Source: Himantopus leucocephalus
Lineage: Eukaryota > Chordata > Aves > Charadriiformes > Recurvirostridae
Length of the DNA stretch: 64,000 bases
Direction of reading: 5' to 3'
NCBI GenBank assembly: GCA_003993805.1
Contig: RSEF01000003.1
Coordinates: 43,559,195-43,623,194 of the forward strand
Part shown: positions 13,300 to 25,616 of the stretch, one piece after another
Layout: each line of letters begins with the position of its first letter
How positions within the stretch are numbered: position 1 is the first letter of the stretch
Made by a program: the position numbers and the translations under genes
Notes under the pieces: generated by a model
Databases searched by the model: none
The model's input: only the letters and a program-made list of their open reading frames with translations
Told to the model about the DNA's origin: nothing

Positions 13300-13760
13300 T
13301 TTTGAAGGCCCGAAAAGATGAGGTATGTTTGCAGAAAGTAAAACAATTTGGTTTGTGATTTACTGCTCCGGAAGGGCAGCCGTGAGGCCGAATCTCAAAC
13401 TGGTGAGAGGGTGCCTAACACTGGCCCATTCACAAGAAACGCTGTTTCACCGAGTAATCGGGAGCAGCCGGATTGCTGGTAGGAACACCCCGAGCCTACC
13501 ACACTCTGGCAGGACGTAATTATTACCCGAGTGTTGGTTAAAAAATATTTGGTGGCCAAACGTTTCTTTAAAGCTTCTCCAGAAGTGAAACTTTTAAAGG
13601 GAATGAGTTGATCTGGGCCGAGTTACGAATAAGTGAAAGCTTAAATAAATAGTTTCCACAGCTTTGCGTTTACATCAGCTGTTCCATTCTGTTAATGCCA
13701 AATTATTTTTGTGAGGCAAAACTGTTTACATTTAAGCTGGTTATTTTCACTTTCTATTTA
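13300..13760. promoter_or_regulatory. Candidate regulatory block with clustered CpGs
   Basis: About 14 CpGs occur in the first 330 bp (for example GCTCCGG, GAGTAATCGGG, GCCGGATTGC, ACCCGAGTG). A 130 bp AT-rich segment follows, with TGTTTACA (a forkhead-type core) and several TTAAAT/AATAAA runs. It is not a CpG island by length or GC content, so the CpGs are retained singly. It may be a conserved non-coding element. Confidence 0.25.
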
Positions 13761-16700
13761 AAATACTAAGGCATTATGTTTAATAATTGATCTTAAACTA
13801 TTCCAATGTGACCAGAATTAAACAATTAAATATTTTCAAATTAATTTTAAGCAGGAATTTCCTTTTCAATACTTTTAAAACTTTTATTCCTATTCAGAAT
13901 ACCAATTTTCAAATACTTGAATTTCCACTTTCTACCCAGGTTTTGCTGGTCAAAGTGCCTTACAGTTTCATAGTTCGACCTAATTTTCACTGTTTCTTTG
14001 TCCATGTAATAAATAATATCTCTTTCTACAGCTCATTCGGAGCTCACTGTTGGAAGTATATTTCTGTAGGGAGTTCTTCTTTTAATGGCCATGACACATT
14101 TCCTTCCAAAATTTAACTTATTGAATTCCTTTGGTTTCCTTAGCTGACCTGGGCTTGCCAGGGAGAAATATGTAGCTTAATATATTTGAGGCAATAAGAG
14201 CTCTCATGCAGCTGATGAAGCAGCAGCACTGGCGAAGGTTAATGGGGAGAAACAATCCCCTTAGAACGTGCTCGGTGTGGTACCATGGAAATCAGAACAA
14301 TTTCGCTGAGCGAAGAAGACATTTTTCTTTGAACAATGTCTCCTTCAAAGCAAACTCAACTCCAGCCTTGCTCCTCAGAACCGTGCACTACTTTCTGAGG
14401 TTGAGACACATGATGGATGGCCCATGTTGTTTGAAGACAAAGCTGTTTATAAATATCTCAGCCTACAACAAGGGGCCTGATCTCACTTATACCAGTTTTA
14501 GCCCAGCTTTACATTAACTTATGTGAAAGAAGATCCATAACATATAAACTCTGGAGAGTAAAGTTTCTTCCAGAAACGTGATCTGCTTCCTGTATTTAAA
14601 AGATATTTATGCTCCCTCTCTAGCAGGCTGGAGTCTGCAGGGATTTTTTTTTTTCCTGAGGAAAGATTGATTTATGATGCTCTGTTCCTGTTGCTATGTA
14701 GTCAGTCCCCTCTGCATTTACCTTTTTACCTTCACCAGCAGGACTTATCAGCAAACGCATACAGAAAAAGGGGATCACCAGGATGAGGCTGTCATCCGAT
14801 GACATCTGGGCAGACATGATGTCGTGCAAATTTCTGTATCTCGTAACAAAAACTGTGAACACAATTGCTTAAAAGACCAGCTATGTAGACAAAATACCTC
14901 CTGCCCCCATTTTAATGAACATAAGTAATTAAGATACCTTCCCAACTCCTCCTTCTATAACCTTGCAGCCATTGCCTGCTTGCCCTCCTTTCCAGGCTTG
15001 CTAAGAAATATCCACAGATTCTAAAACATGCACCACTCAAGCCGATGGACTCATACGTCTGAAAATCAGTGATGAAGGCGAGCTGGAAGATTAGAGAAAT
15101 GCCGCAGTAGGTCATCCAGAAGAATCAGCTCTGGAGGGGAAAGCAGAGTCCATTAATAACAGACTTGTTCCTTTCCACTTCAGAGCTCTCAAGGTGCAAA
15201 GCTTCAGATGTGCAAGACTTGACAGGCCTGTAGCGCTTACAATTAGGGTGTGTAGACAGGGGCATTTGGCACCAATGAGATGGTTTGCAGAGAAAACGTA
15301 CCATTTCAGTCATCTGAAAATGGGAACCTTAGACACTTGTCACAGACAGAAATTGGAGGGAGACGGCAGCCGAACAGGGGCCAGGACCCTTGTAGCCAGG
15401 TCAGTGAGAAGCCCAGAGTTTTGGCAGTGGGAGAGGAGTGCAGTGATTAAATCTCCAGAGAAGAAACAGAGCTGTAAGAAACATCACAGGGGAGAGACAG
15501 TGCAGTTGGAAGAGGGGTCAGTATTGATGAGCCGAAATACAAGACTCCTCAGGACCCAGAGGAAAGCGTCAGTGAAGCCAAAGCTGAAAACCAGCAAGCT
15601 CCACCGCACCCAGCTTTACAAAAGTAGGGAAATCTGGTGAGTTTCAAGCCAAAGTCGGGGCTCAGCTCCTCCACAGGTGAGTCTCTGAGCCACTGCCTAC
15701 AGGATGTGAACAGCCCGTGCCCAGCTCGGCTGCTGCACCCGCTCCCAGGGAAGCAGCTCTGGGGCTCCGCGAGAGGCAAACGAGCAGGGACGATGCCTCA
15801 TTAGCATGGGACTGATGTTTCTGGTTTCTCCAGTCTGAAAGTCACTCTTAGTAAGTTAGTGTTTAACTGATTTGCTGATTCAAACAAAAAAAAAAAAAGA
15901 GGTAGAAAGTTCACACCTCAGATATAAGCAATATAATATCAATCAGCTTCCCATCTGAAATGTATTGTAGGACTCATGATGCTTAGGAAAAACTCACCAA
16001 TACAATCTCCATAATTAAAAAGAAATGAGACCACTCATTCAAAACAAACAAATTCTTTGAAACTGAAATTGCTTTCTTAATTGCAAATTATTTTCCCCTT
16101 CAGCTCATATTCTTTTGGATTCTTTATTTCAGTGTGACAAGAACTTGCATTTTGGTGGGGGTTTTTTTAACCTTTATAAACTCTCCAGGGCTAGATTTTG
16201 ATATCACCTTCCACACTAAGTTCCTGTTGGCTTTGTTCTACGAGAAATAGTAAAGTTTACTTTATAAGGGAAATCTAGCTTGATTCTGATCTTTCCTTCA
16301 TTAATATTATCAAAAGATGGCTTCATCTAAGTCAGCTGCCTAAAACTAGTGAAATAGAGGGGGGGGAAATAAAATCTCTGTATTTCCACCACTCTTTGTT
16401 CTATAAACCCTGGAGAGACTGAATAGCTATTTTCTTGATCATTTCTACTGTAGCAAAAAGGTCCTAACCATCCTCCTAAAGCCTAACATTATGTCTGCTT
16501 TTTTTATAAACTACACCACATCAAGGCTTGAAACCCACCTCTTGAATCGGTTTGGAGCATAGACTTGACTTGTCGTATCTGCTCAAGAATGCTTACTTTA
16601 ACACATCTTGGGCATGCTGGTAGAAATACATCCTGTGTCAGGGAAAACAAACCGCAAGAGGCTAACTGTTGATTTTATCCATGCAATGAGTTAACATAAC

Positions 16701-19700
16701 ATGCCTGGTAACTGTATATACAGAAGGACTTCCCATAGAAATGTGGATTTATTTTACAACAGGAGGAAAATAAGTGAGCATATTAGAGCATATGAGAAAC
16801 ACAGATAAACAGTGTGCTCGGAACTAAAGTCCCGTTGGTGTAAAGCTGGTTCACTTCTGATTTACATTAGTGCAAATTCAAACTGGCTGTGACTTTTTGG
16901 TTAATGCGACGGTAAAGCTCACTAGTCACTGATCTGAAATGTTTCCCCCAGGGCAACTCTGACAGAGTGATGACTTCAAGAAGGCTGTTATCATTATGGC
17001 TGTATCACTTACTGTCCACAGAACAAAATAAGCTTCAGAAACCTGAAGTATTCATTGAATTAGTGCAACGTGGAACTGGGAAAAAATAACATTGTATGAA
17101 GAAAATAACACAGAATAAAAGGCCTTGCATCTTTTTACAACTCTCTTCTGCAAATAATGCAGGTGTAAGACAGTATAAAATCAGACTTCTCCATTAGTCT
17201 ATGTAAATGACAGTTTTCTAAATTGTCTTTATACTTGTTTCTCACTGGTGAATCACTTCCTGTGTTCTTGCTACATACTCTTCAGTAAAGATGATGTAAA
17301 CTACTGCTGTAAATGACAGAAGAAAACATATTTCCTTTCTTTTGACCGAGAAGTTGAAGTCCTCATGGAAAAAGAAGAGCTCTGACTATTCGGCACCTGC
17401 AGCTATGGCAACCTGCCAGCATGATCATCTAATAAAGTAAAGAACAGTGATAAACCTCTATTGCATTCTTCCCAAATCAAATAGATTTTCAGCATAGAAC
17501 AACACGTACCTAAAACTCTGCAAAGTGAGGTGAGATTGCAGCGACGAGCAAAATCAGAGCAATATGTCACAAGCAATCACACATCCTGGCCAGTCTTCCA
17601 GAAGACAAGCAGACATTTTATCTCTCAAGAGGGCAAAAGTAATGAAAGGGCTTAATGAATTCGTTCTGTTCTCAAAAGCAGGGTCCAATTCTAGCATGAT
17701 ATCACAAGAAGCATCTGTTTCATGTTGGCAATCAGTCATTCGTCAGCATTTAAGCCACCATAAATTCATCAACATGGAACGCACCTGAGGGAAATCCTAG
17801 GACTGGAAGAGCAGGAATGTTGCTGGTCCAGATGAAGACGCAGTGACAGCTCTAGGTAGGGAAGGTCCCAAGCCACAGTGTCGGGTCCCCTTCTTTTAAA
17901 CGTGTGCTACCAGACCTCATCCAAATTACACAGGCACTAAAGTCACGCACGTGCACACCATGCAAAAAACTAAGACCCCTTTCCTGACCCCTATATCCAA
18001 GAAGAAAATTACCTCCTCAGGGTCTGTCCAGCCTGAATGACTCTATGACCGCACGGTGTCAGTTTTTGCCACTTCTCAGTGCTATCTATTTCACAGGGTT
18101 AAGCAAACCTGAGGACAAGGTGCAGCCCACTGCCCACGGGCAGCGTGAGGCACCTCCAGCTGGGCGAGCGTCTGCCGCTGCCTGCCGATTCCCCGGAGGT
18201 CTCTAACCAGAGGCAGCCAGCACTGCCCTCGGCACCAGGCTGTGGTAGGCTGGCATAACTTTAGCCTTAACTTCTGCTGATACGAGGAAGATGTCCGTAC
18301 ACTGGGGATGAAAAGCAACAAAGACACTGGCGTTGCAGCACTTGCCATCTTTAATAAGCACTTAGGAAGCCAGGATGGCTGGACTGTTGCTGCCTCTGCA
18401 AAAACTAGGTTTAATGTCAGATATCTAAAGCATCTAAATATTACTTTACTGGGGGTAACATCAGGTACCACCGTCTGACACTGCTGGCCTTAACTCACAG
18501 TGACCAGACTGACCACTTTGTTCCAGGAATGTACCAACACACCCGCTCCAATATATGTCCTACAATACCTCCCTTTACAGTGACAGTTCCCATGAATGCT
18601 TTCCTAAAATCAAATTGCATGTGTGTATACCAACAACCAAGGAGGTAATGATTTAAATTCATCAAAAATACTTAGGTTACCCAAATTTCTAATTTCTTAC
18701 AAATGTTTTCCATGGAGCTGACATTAAGGGCACCCTGGATGACTCCAGTCACAAACTGAGCTGGGAGGCAGCTAGGAGCGACTGTCACCTTCCTCTGCTT
18801 CACTTTCCCCACCTGGCAAGCAATGGAGCAGCCTGGCCTGCCAGCACCACCCAAGTGCACTTCAGGGTCCACCACGGTGCTGATTTGGAAGTCTCTCCCA
18901 GCAGCTTATTGCATCAATGCAGAGTGAGTGCTTTTAGAGATGCTCTTACTTACCATTTTCACTCCTCCCAGTTAATTTTTACAAATACAAGCCAAATACA
19001 AGATACTACAGAACAAAAGTCTTCAAAGGTTTTGTTTTACTTCAGAGGTTTGTCTGCCCTCTTCCTCTGCCCCAGAAAACCTAATGTTTCCTCGTGTATT
19101 TGTCATTCTCAAGCAAAGATTGTACATTTGGTGCACTCAGAATATTTGATTTAAAATTCATATGTATAAAAATTCACTGAAATCCCATTTGCATTTCCTG
19201 TTTTTTAATACTGGAAAAAATTACAGATATTATGCAAGACAGCAAATGCTTAAAAAGAGCACCCCATGGGTGTTTTATTGCTGTTTCTTTGGCGTAAGCA
19301 GTGAGCTTTGGATTTTTTCTTCAGGGCTGAGATGTAAAGTATATTGGACATATCTAGCACCGTTTCGGACCTCCTAGGATATCCAAGCCACATCTGACAC
19401 AGGACTTCTGGGAGGCCATTGCCTGCTGGAGAGGGAGGTAGGAGGCTAAGTAGAATACTGTTAGAGCATCTCAAATTATGCTAGATGCTTGCAAATTGCT
19501 GAATTGTTTCCCAAATCTTGTTTCTCTCAGTGGAGAAAAGCAGGCAGTTTCCTAGCTGAAAAAATCTCTGCCAACTACCCCAGGAGACTCCACATCCAAC
19601 CCCTCTCTCCCTCTGCTTCATCTGAAATTTTTCACCAGGGACAGACAAACATTTTCTTAGCTGCTAAGTTCGTGTGTGTGTTCAAAAACCTGGAAACCTC

Positions 19701-22700
19701 TCAGTCCATATAATTTAGCTCTGAGCTTGAGGGCTTCACCTTCAGAAGCAAATTAGAAATCATAACAACCTTAGACATAACTCATTATAATTGTATCTTC
19801 TCAGATTCATGGATACATGTGCAAGAGCTCTGATGGGTCTTCGATGCCTCCGTGTAAAAGAGGTCAGGCCACTTAAAAAGCAGACCTTTGCCAAAACTAC
19901 TTATGGGTGCCCTGGTGTATTGGGTGGTAGCCTCATATATCCAGCTAGTCTTACTATAAAAAGCAAAGCTCTGTTGAAGCTGAAGGGAAATGTTTTACTT
20001 TCATAAGGTGATGGTTCCTGGACCTGAGACTCACTTATCCACAGTTATTAACATTTTTCAGGCTAAGAGTATGTCATTAAGAGTATAACAATGTCAATGT
20101 AACAATGCATAACAAGTAACAAACCAGTCTCAGTGAGGCATTTATAATGATGGATTGTTACCAATTTTAAAATACTTGACATAGTTCCTTATGTCTGGAG
20201 TTTGGAGATATCTTCACAGGCTCTTTGACTGATTTAACAAAACACAGACCTTTACCCCTGCGAAAGCTGCCTTGAGTCTCTGCACAGACGGGGGAGCAAA
20301 AACACACTTGTGGGGCACGATGCTCGTGTCCTGATATGGGTGCCTGGAAAGAGCAAATGAACTGAGCCGTAAAAGGGCCCATTTCTTCCCTTAACGATAA
20401 CGGGCGTGCGGGGTGATCAGCTCAGCTCGCAGAGCCTGGAGACTGTCACGTTCAGCAAGAAGGGTCCCACAGGGAGCGCCTGCCATCTTCATTTTGGTAA
20501 TGGCCCCGGGCACTATGACAGATTGAAGGGGAAGATAACACAAGCAGAAGGCCAAGGGCTTGGCTTAGATTATCTGAGACATTAAAGAAGCACATTCCAC
20601 TCTTCACATATGTTTTCTCCTTTTTGAAAAACAAAAAGTGAGTATTATTATTTTTTAATGCGGCTCCTTTCCCATACCCCTCAATCAGACTGAGAAGGAC
20701 AGCCGAGGGCGAGCAGTTACACTGAAATACAGGAGGACACACTCTGCTTTCTCTATCCAGTAGGCAAGGCTGGGATGTTTGCAAACAGGAAAACAACTTT
20801 GATTTATGCTGTTCGGGAAAAATGTCTTTGTCTTTATAACTGGAAATGCAGCTCTTCGTAAAGTCAAAATTTCCGTGGGTAAAAGTAATTTTTCACTTTT
20901 TCATTAGAACGCAGAAATGAAATGCCTTTGAATCATGTCAGCCTGAATAGAAATGTGTCAGATGGATTTGTGGTGTGTCAGTTCAGCACTAAGCTGCGTC
21001 CACTTGAATTGCTGCAGTGCTACACATGAGACTTCAGCATAACATAAACTTTCCCAAGAGGACAGTTTCTCAGGCTGCCCCTCCGGCTGAAACATTGCAC
21101 TTAGATGGGCAGTGCATGACTGTGGTGTGGCCAAACAGGTTCAGTCCAATCAAGACACTCAACCTGGAGAGAAAAATCGAAAGCAGAGCAGCTGGAAGTA
21201 CAAGTCCCCCAGGACTCAGATTCTCAGTCTTCTGGACACGTTAAAGGTAAAAAGAAAAAAAAAATAATAAAAGAAGCACTTCATTTCAGTTAAACAAGCA
21301 CTATGAGTAAATGTGAGACTGGAAAGTTCGGGACTTCCCCAAACTGTCTCATATTTTCATTCCAAGTCATGAGGAAGAAAAATTAGAAGTATCAGAATTT
21401 TCCACAGGATGGAAATCCTGGTCTTATTGTCCACCTACAAGAATGACCTCAGGTTTTCTGCGTTTCAGATGGATGTGGACAGGAAGTGCAAAAAGGAGAT
21501 TTTTCTTTCTCAACGTTAGTATTTTCATTTATCAATGATTCAGGAAGAACAGAGTCTACTGATATACATTCAGAGGCACCTTTTTTTACAAAAAAAAAAG
21601 CCAGCTTTTTTTTTAGATGAAAAATTATATTTAGCAGAAAATAAAAGATAGAAATCCTGCAGTATGTATTTCTAGGAGCTATAATTATAGTTCACCTCTT
21701 TTCAACATAAATTAAATCCATGATTAAGAAAGCTTTTGCTAAGAACCAAAATGGTATTTAGAGCATCCTATGCCCCAAACCTCTTTTTTATCTTGTTACA
21801 TTTCTAAAGATGAGGTTCTTTCACAAGTGAAAGATTCCCTGAAGGACAGGTTGTTTATAATGAACGTGACAATGAGAAGTTGATGATTTTCATGTTAATT
21901 TAACAAATAAGGTGAAATCATTGAACAGTGTCTCTAATTATAAAACAAGAACATATTTTTCTTCTGATTTTGAAACAGCACAAAGCTGTGCTTTAAATTG
22001 ATGCTTCAGGCAATCTCACACATTCCCTGATCACCTTAACATTTTATATACGGGTGGTATGCACATTTACTTGCAGTACATGCCCAAGGGTCAAAGTATG
22101 GTGTAGGCTGCACAATTAGAGTTATCAAATATTTATGCAGATGTATAACTCTGCTGGATATGCTTTAAGTGCTCTAATATAAGAAACAAAATATGTGTGT
22201 GGAGGAAAACAATCTGCACAATACAAAGGCTATCTACATGCAATGGTTGCTGCAAACTTTCTTCAAATAATATTACCTAGCTTCTGCTTTTTTTATCCCA
22301 GACTGTCCAAAGAATGGTTTTACTGAAAAAAAAAAAAAATGAAACTAGCAGATCCTAGATTTCTGCCTCACTTAATTCACTCCTTTCTAAACATCTATAC
22401 TCTTAAGTGTGATGCCAGTGATGGCAACACTTTTTTCCTACTTCCTACTGTTGTAACTTGACACAGCGATTGCACATGCAGAGATAAAGGATTTAAGAAT
22501 GTGCTGCCTTGATCATAGGTAATTTCATACATCTTGCCAAAAGGCAATAGGTTTCTCCCTCCGGGAAGCAGAGTCAGCCATAGCTATTTCCAGTTAATTT
22601 ACGAAACAATTTTATAGTTTCAGGATCCCAAACTAAAATGTAATGAGATGGAGGAGATCTATGTGCTATCACAGCATCTAGTGATAAGTAACCTTCAAAG

Positions 22701-25327
22701 GAGTGTTAGATAAAATGGTCAGATGCGTACTTTACATGCATCGTTTCTGGGACCTATCCCCAACTCTGCATGTCTGGAAAAAAAGCAATTGGCAAATTAC
22801 TTGTAAAAATGAGGGAGTTCCTTGGTTACTAAGGACTCCAGCTACCCCTGGGAGCACGGAGCTGCGTATTTAATGGCAGGAATTAATGCTTGGCTAAGGA
22901 AATTTCAAGGGTTACCTCATCATGTAGCAGCTTTCAGCCAGGGATCTGCAGACCCAGGGCATCTTCCTAAGTATCTTCCTAAGGTGACCACGAGGAAAGT
23001 TAAGGAAAACAAGACTATTAATGTAAGACACTTACATACCTCAGTACCTCTACTGGAGGATGTGTGTGGCCCATCAAATAAAAATAAAAAGCCCTCAGCC
23101 TGTTCTAAGTCAGTGTGTAGAACAGCTCCATCTTATACAAAAAAGTAGAAGGATTGCCTCCAACACAGTTAGAAAAAACTGATATTTAATGACAGTTGTT
23201 TCTAACAAGTTCTCTGGAATAACATCAATCTCATCTTTTAGATTGTGTACCACTTGTTGTCCTGTCATCTTGGTGCTGTTTTCATTTCAGAATTAACTGT
23301 GCAAATTAACTTTTTGTCACAAGAAGCAGCGGACATTTCATTTTGGTGTCCAGCTGTGAAGGTCGACTTTTTCACCTAAGTGAGAGTTCCAGATCCTTCT
23401 GACTTCTCACAGCTTAATTTGTGATCAGTAGGCAGACTTCTTCACAACTACTATGTCTGCCATTATCTTGAACAATACATATACCCACTCTATTTTGTAA
23501 AATGCAGAGTGACTAAACACCGGACTGTCTTTGAAAAAAAACCCAGACCCTCATCAACTGAATACATTTTCTGGGCACTTGGCATACATGATTGAGTTGT
23601 GCGTACCACCCATACTCCCTGTGAGTTTTCACTGACTTGTTTTCAGGGTCAATGCCCGCCTAGCTGTCTGCAAGCAAAATGGGCGGGCCAGGAAGCACAC
23701 ACAAAAGTCTAAGGACACAGTCACTCTGGTAATTACCACTCCTGAGGAGCTGTGCTTGAGGGGGCCCTTTGTACCCCCCAGAGCAGGGTAGTTGGTGTCA
23801 CCAGGTCAGAAGAGCAAAGCCCTGCTTGGGACTTCTCACAGCCACAGCTGGATGGAGCAGAGGACTGGTAAGGGATAGAAACCTTCTTCCACATCACATC
23901 TGTTTTCCTTTTCTCTCACAGAGAGCAGAATGGGACTTATTAACTCTGATAATTAACAAACCCAAGGGACCACTGCTGAACAAGTACCATGACCAGCTCT
24001 GGCGTAACCCGATTGTAATCGCTTCTGCTTGGGCTTCCTCTGAAATTGGCTCTCGTGCATCTCTATGGGACCAGTGCCTGAGAGGCAGAACTGAAAGCGC
24101 TGCACCTATCTTCTGGAAGAATCAACACTTGACAAAGTATCCTGAAATGTGTTTCTCTGCCAGAAGTTATACAGCACCAGGTTGAACCGAAAATTCCTTG
24201 TTGCTATGGTTGCCACTCGCTCTAAATCTCTTTACTACTCCTTGTTGAACAGCAGCAAAGGAGAATAAAAACATATACAATGCTTGTAATTGCCTGGTGC
24301 ATATTTTAACATTTCTCTTTGGTGGCTGCTTTAAATTATGCAGTAATATTGCTGGCATGCTTCTCCAGTCCCTCCTCCCTAAGAGGATACATTTTACAGT
24401 GCTGAAATTGGACACTGGGTGTAAGAATCACACATTTGAATATTTTTTTCAGTAGCAGATGTGTCACATGCAATGTATTACAACTCAAGCTGTAAAAATT
24501 AAGTGGCATTTGCATTCATTAAGCATACATGAAATCTAATTCCATTAGGTCCGGCAGCATTAAGGTCTGTCTGTTGCTGCTGATGTTACAGCTTAAGGAC
24601 ATTATATCTTCTGGCTAGATTCTGTTTCATAACCTAATAAAGACAGGAATTACATCCTGGCTTGATGCCTTTGCAAATCCAGCTCAGCGAACATACAACA
24701 TGAAAACTGCAGATGTAAATTATTTATATTCATCATTGTCCAAAATATTAATTTACAAAAAAGGTTTAACAGATTAAGCAAACTACAGCACCATTCCCAC
24801 AGCAGAACTAATTTAAAAGACAACAATATGATTTGCTGAAGCCAAACCTCACTTCTAATCTTCCCTCTTTGTTACAGATACGATACAGAAGAACTCTTAA
24901 CATTTCATCAAGGCTATTTAAAGAATCAAAAGCTTACAGTTACATTTCAGTCAACTTCCCAGAAATTTTGATCTGCACAGTCCCCCAGGGATACTTTACT
25001 TTTTAGATTTTGATGTTTTTAGCTGATGTAGAAATTACGTAAGGAAAAGGAAGGCAAAATGTGAAGCAATTTGAATCGCAGCTTTTACAATTTATTCTGC
25101 TGAAAGGATAGTTTGGGTGCAGCACTACAAGTACAAGCCCAAACTCAGCAAATAAACCAATGTGGACAAAACACTTTGGTCTGCATGTAGTTTCACAGAA
25201 GACATCGTGACCGAGAACACATGACTGCCCTCCCTTACTACTCTGAATCTATCAATTAAAAAGCATGAACTGAATTTTTACCGGCACTTTCTATGAGATG
25301 AATCCAGGTGCCAGTGTAAGTTTTCAT
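13761..25327. other. Long non-coding stretch
   Basis: About 11.6 kb of AT-leaning DNA without a recognisable exon, RNA gene or intact transposon. It includes short homopolymers (13 A at 15886-15898; 13 A near 22327). Two segments, 14472-14515 and 16834-16877, resemble degenerate ancient interspersed repeats (see findings). The largest open frame, 15194-15640 (148 codons), has no family resemblance. The segment around 24480-24720 is AT-rich with an ATTTGCAT octamer-type site and could be regulatory. Confidence 0.5.
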
Positions 25328-25616
25328 CCACAGCCCTTAATTTCCAACTACCAAATTAGTAGTTCATGAAGTAAAAGTGCTTACCTTCCGAAGTCTTTTA
25401 TTTCTTCTCTGATTCTTAATGGCATTGTCAGACTAGTCCTCCTGTGGAAGTACCCGCAAAATGTTTATTNACCACAGCCCTTAATTTCCAACTACCAAAT
25501 TAACAAGGGTTCATGAAGTAAAAGTGCGTACCTTCCGAAGTCTTTGATTTCTTCTCTGATTCTTAATGGCATTGTCAGACTAGTCCTCCTGTGGAAGTAC
25601 CCGCAAAATGTTTATT
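25328..25616 (+). repeat. Direct duplication around a single N; probable assembly artefact
   Basis: Copy 1 (25328-25469, 142 bp) and copy 2 (25472-25616, 145 bp) are nearly identical. They are separated only by the N at 25470 and one base. The main difference is GTAG in copy 1 against ACAAGGG in copy 2, which accounts for the 3 bp length change, plus a few substitutions. A single N between overlapping ends is typical of two contig ends, or two alleles, placed in tandem without merging. Confidence 0.9.

Noticed and set aside
15194..15640. 148-codon open frame
   Set aside because: Starts at an ATG but has no domain, no splice context, and antisense openings over the same bases. It is compatible with chance in 64 kb.
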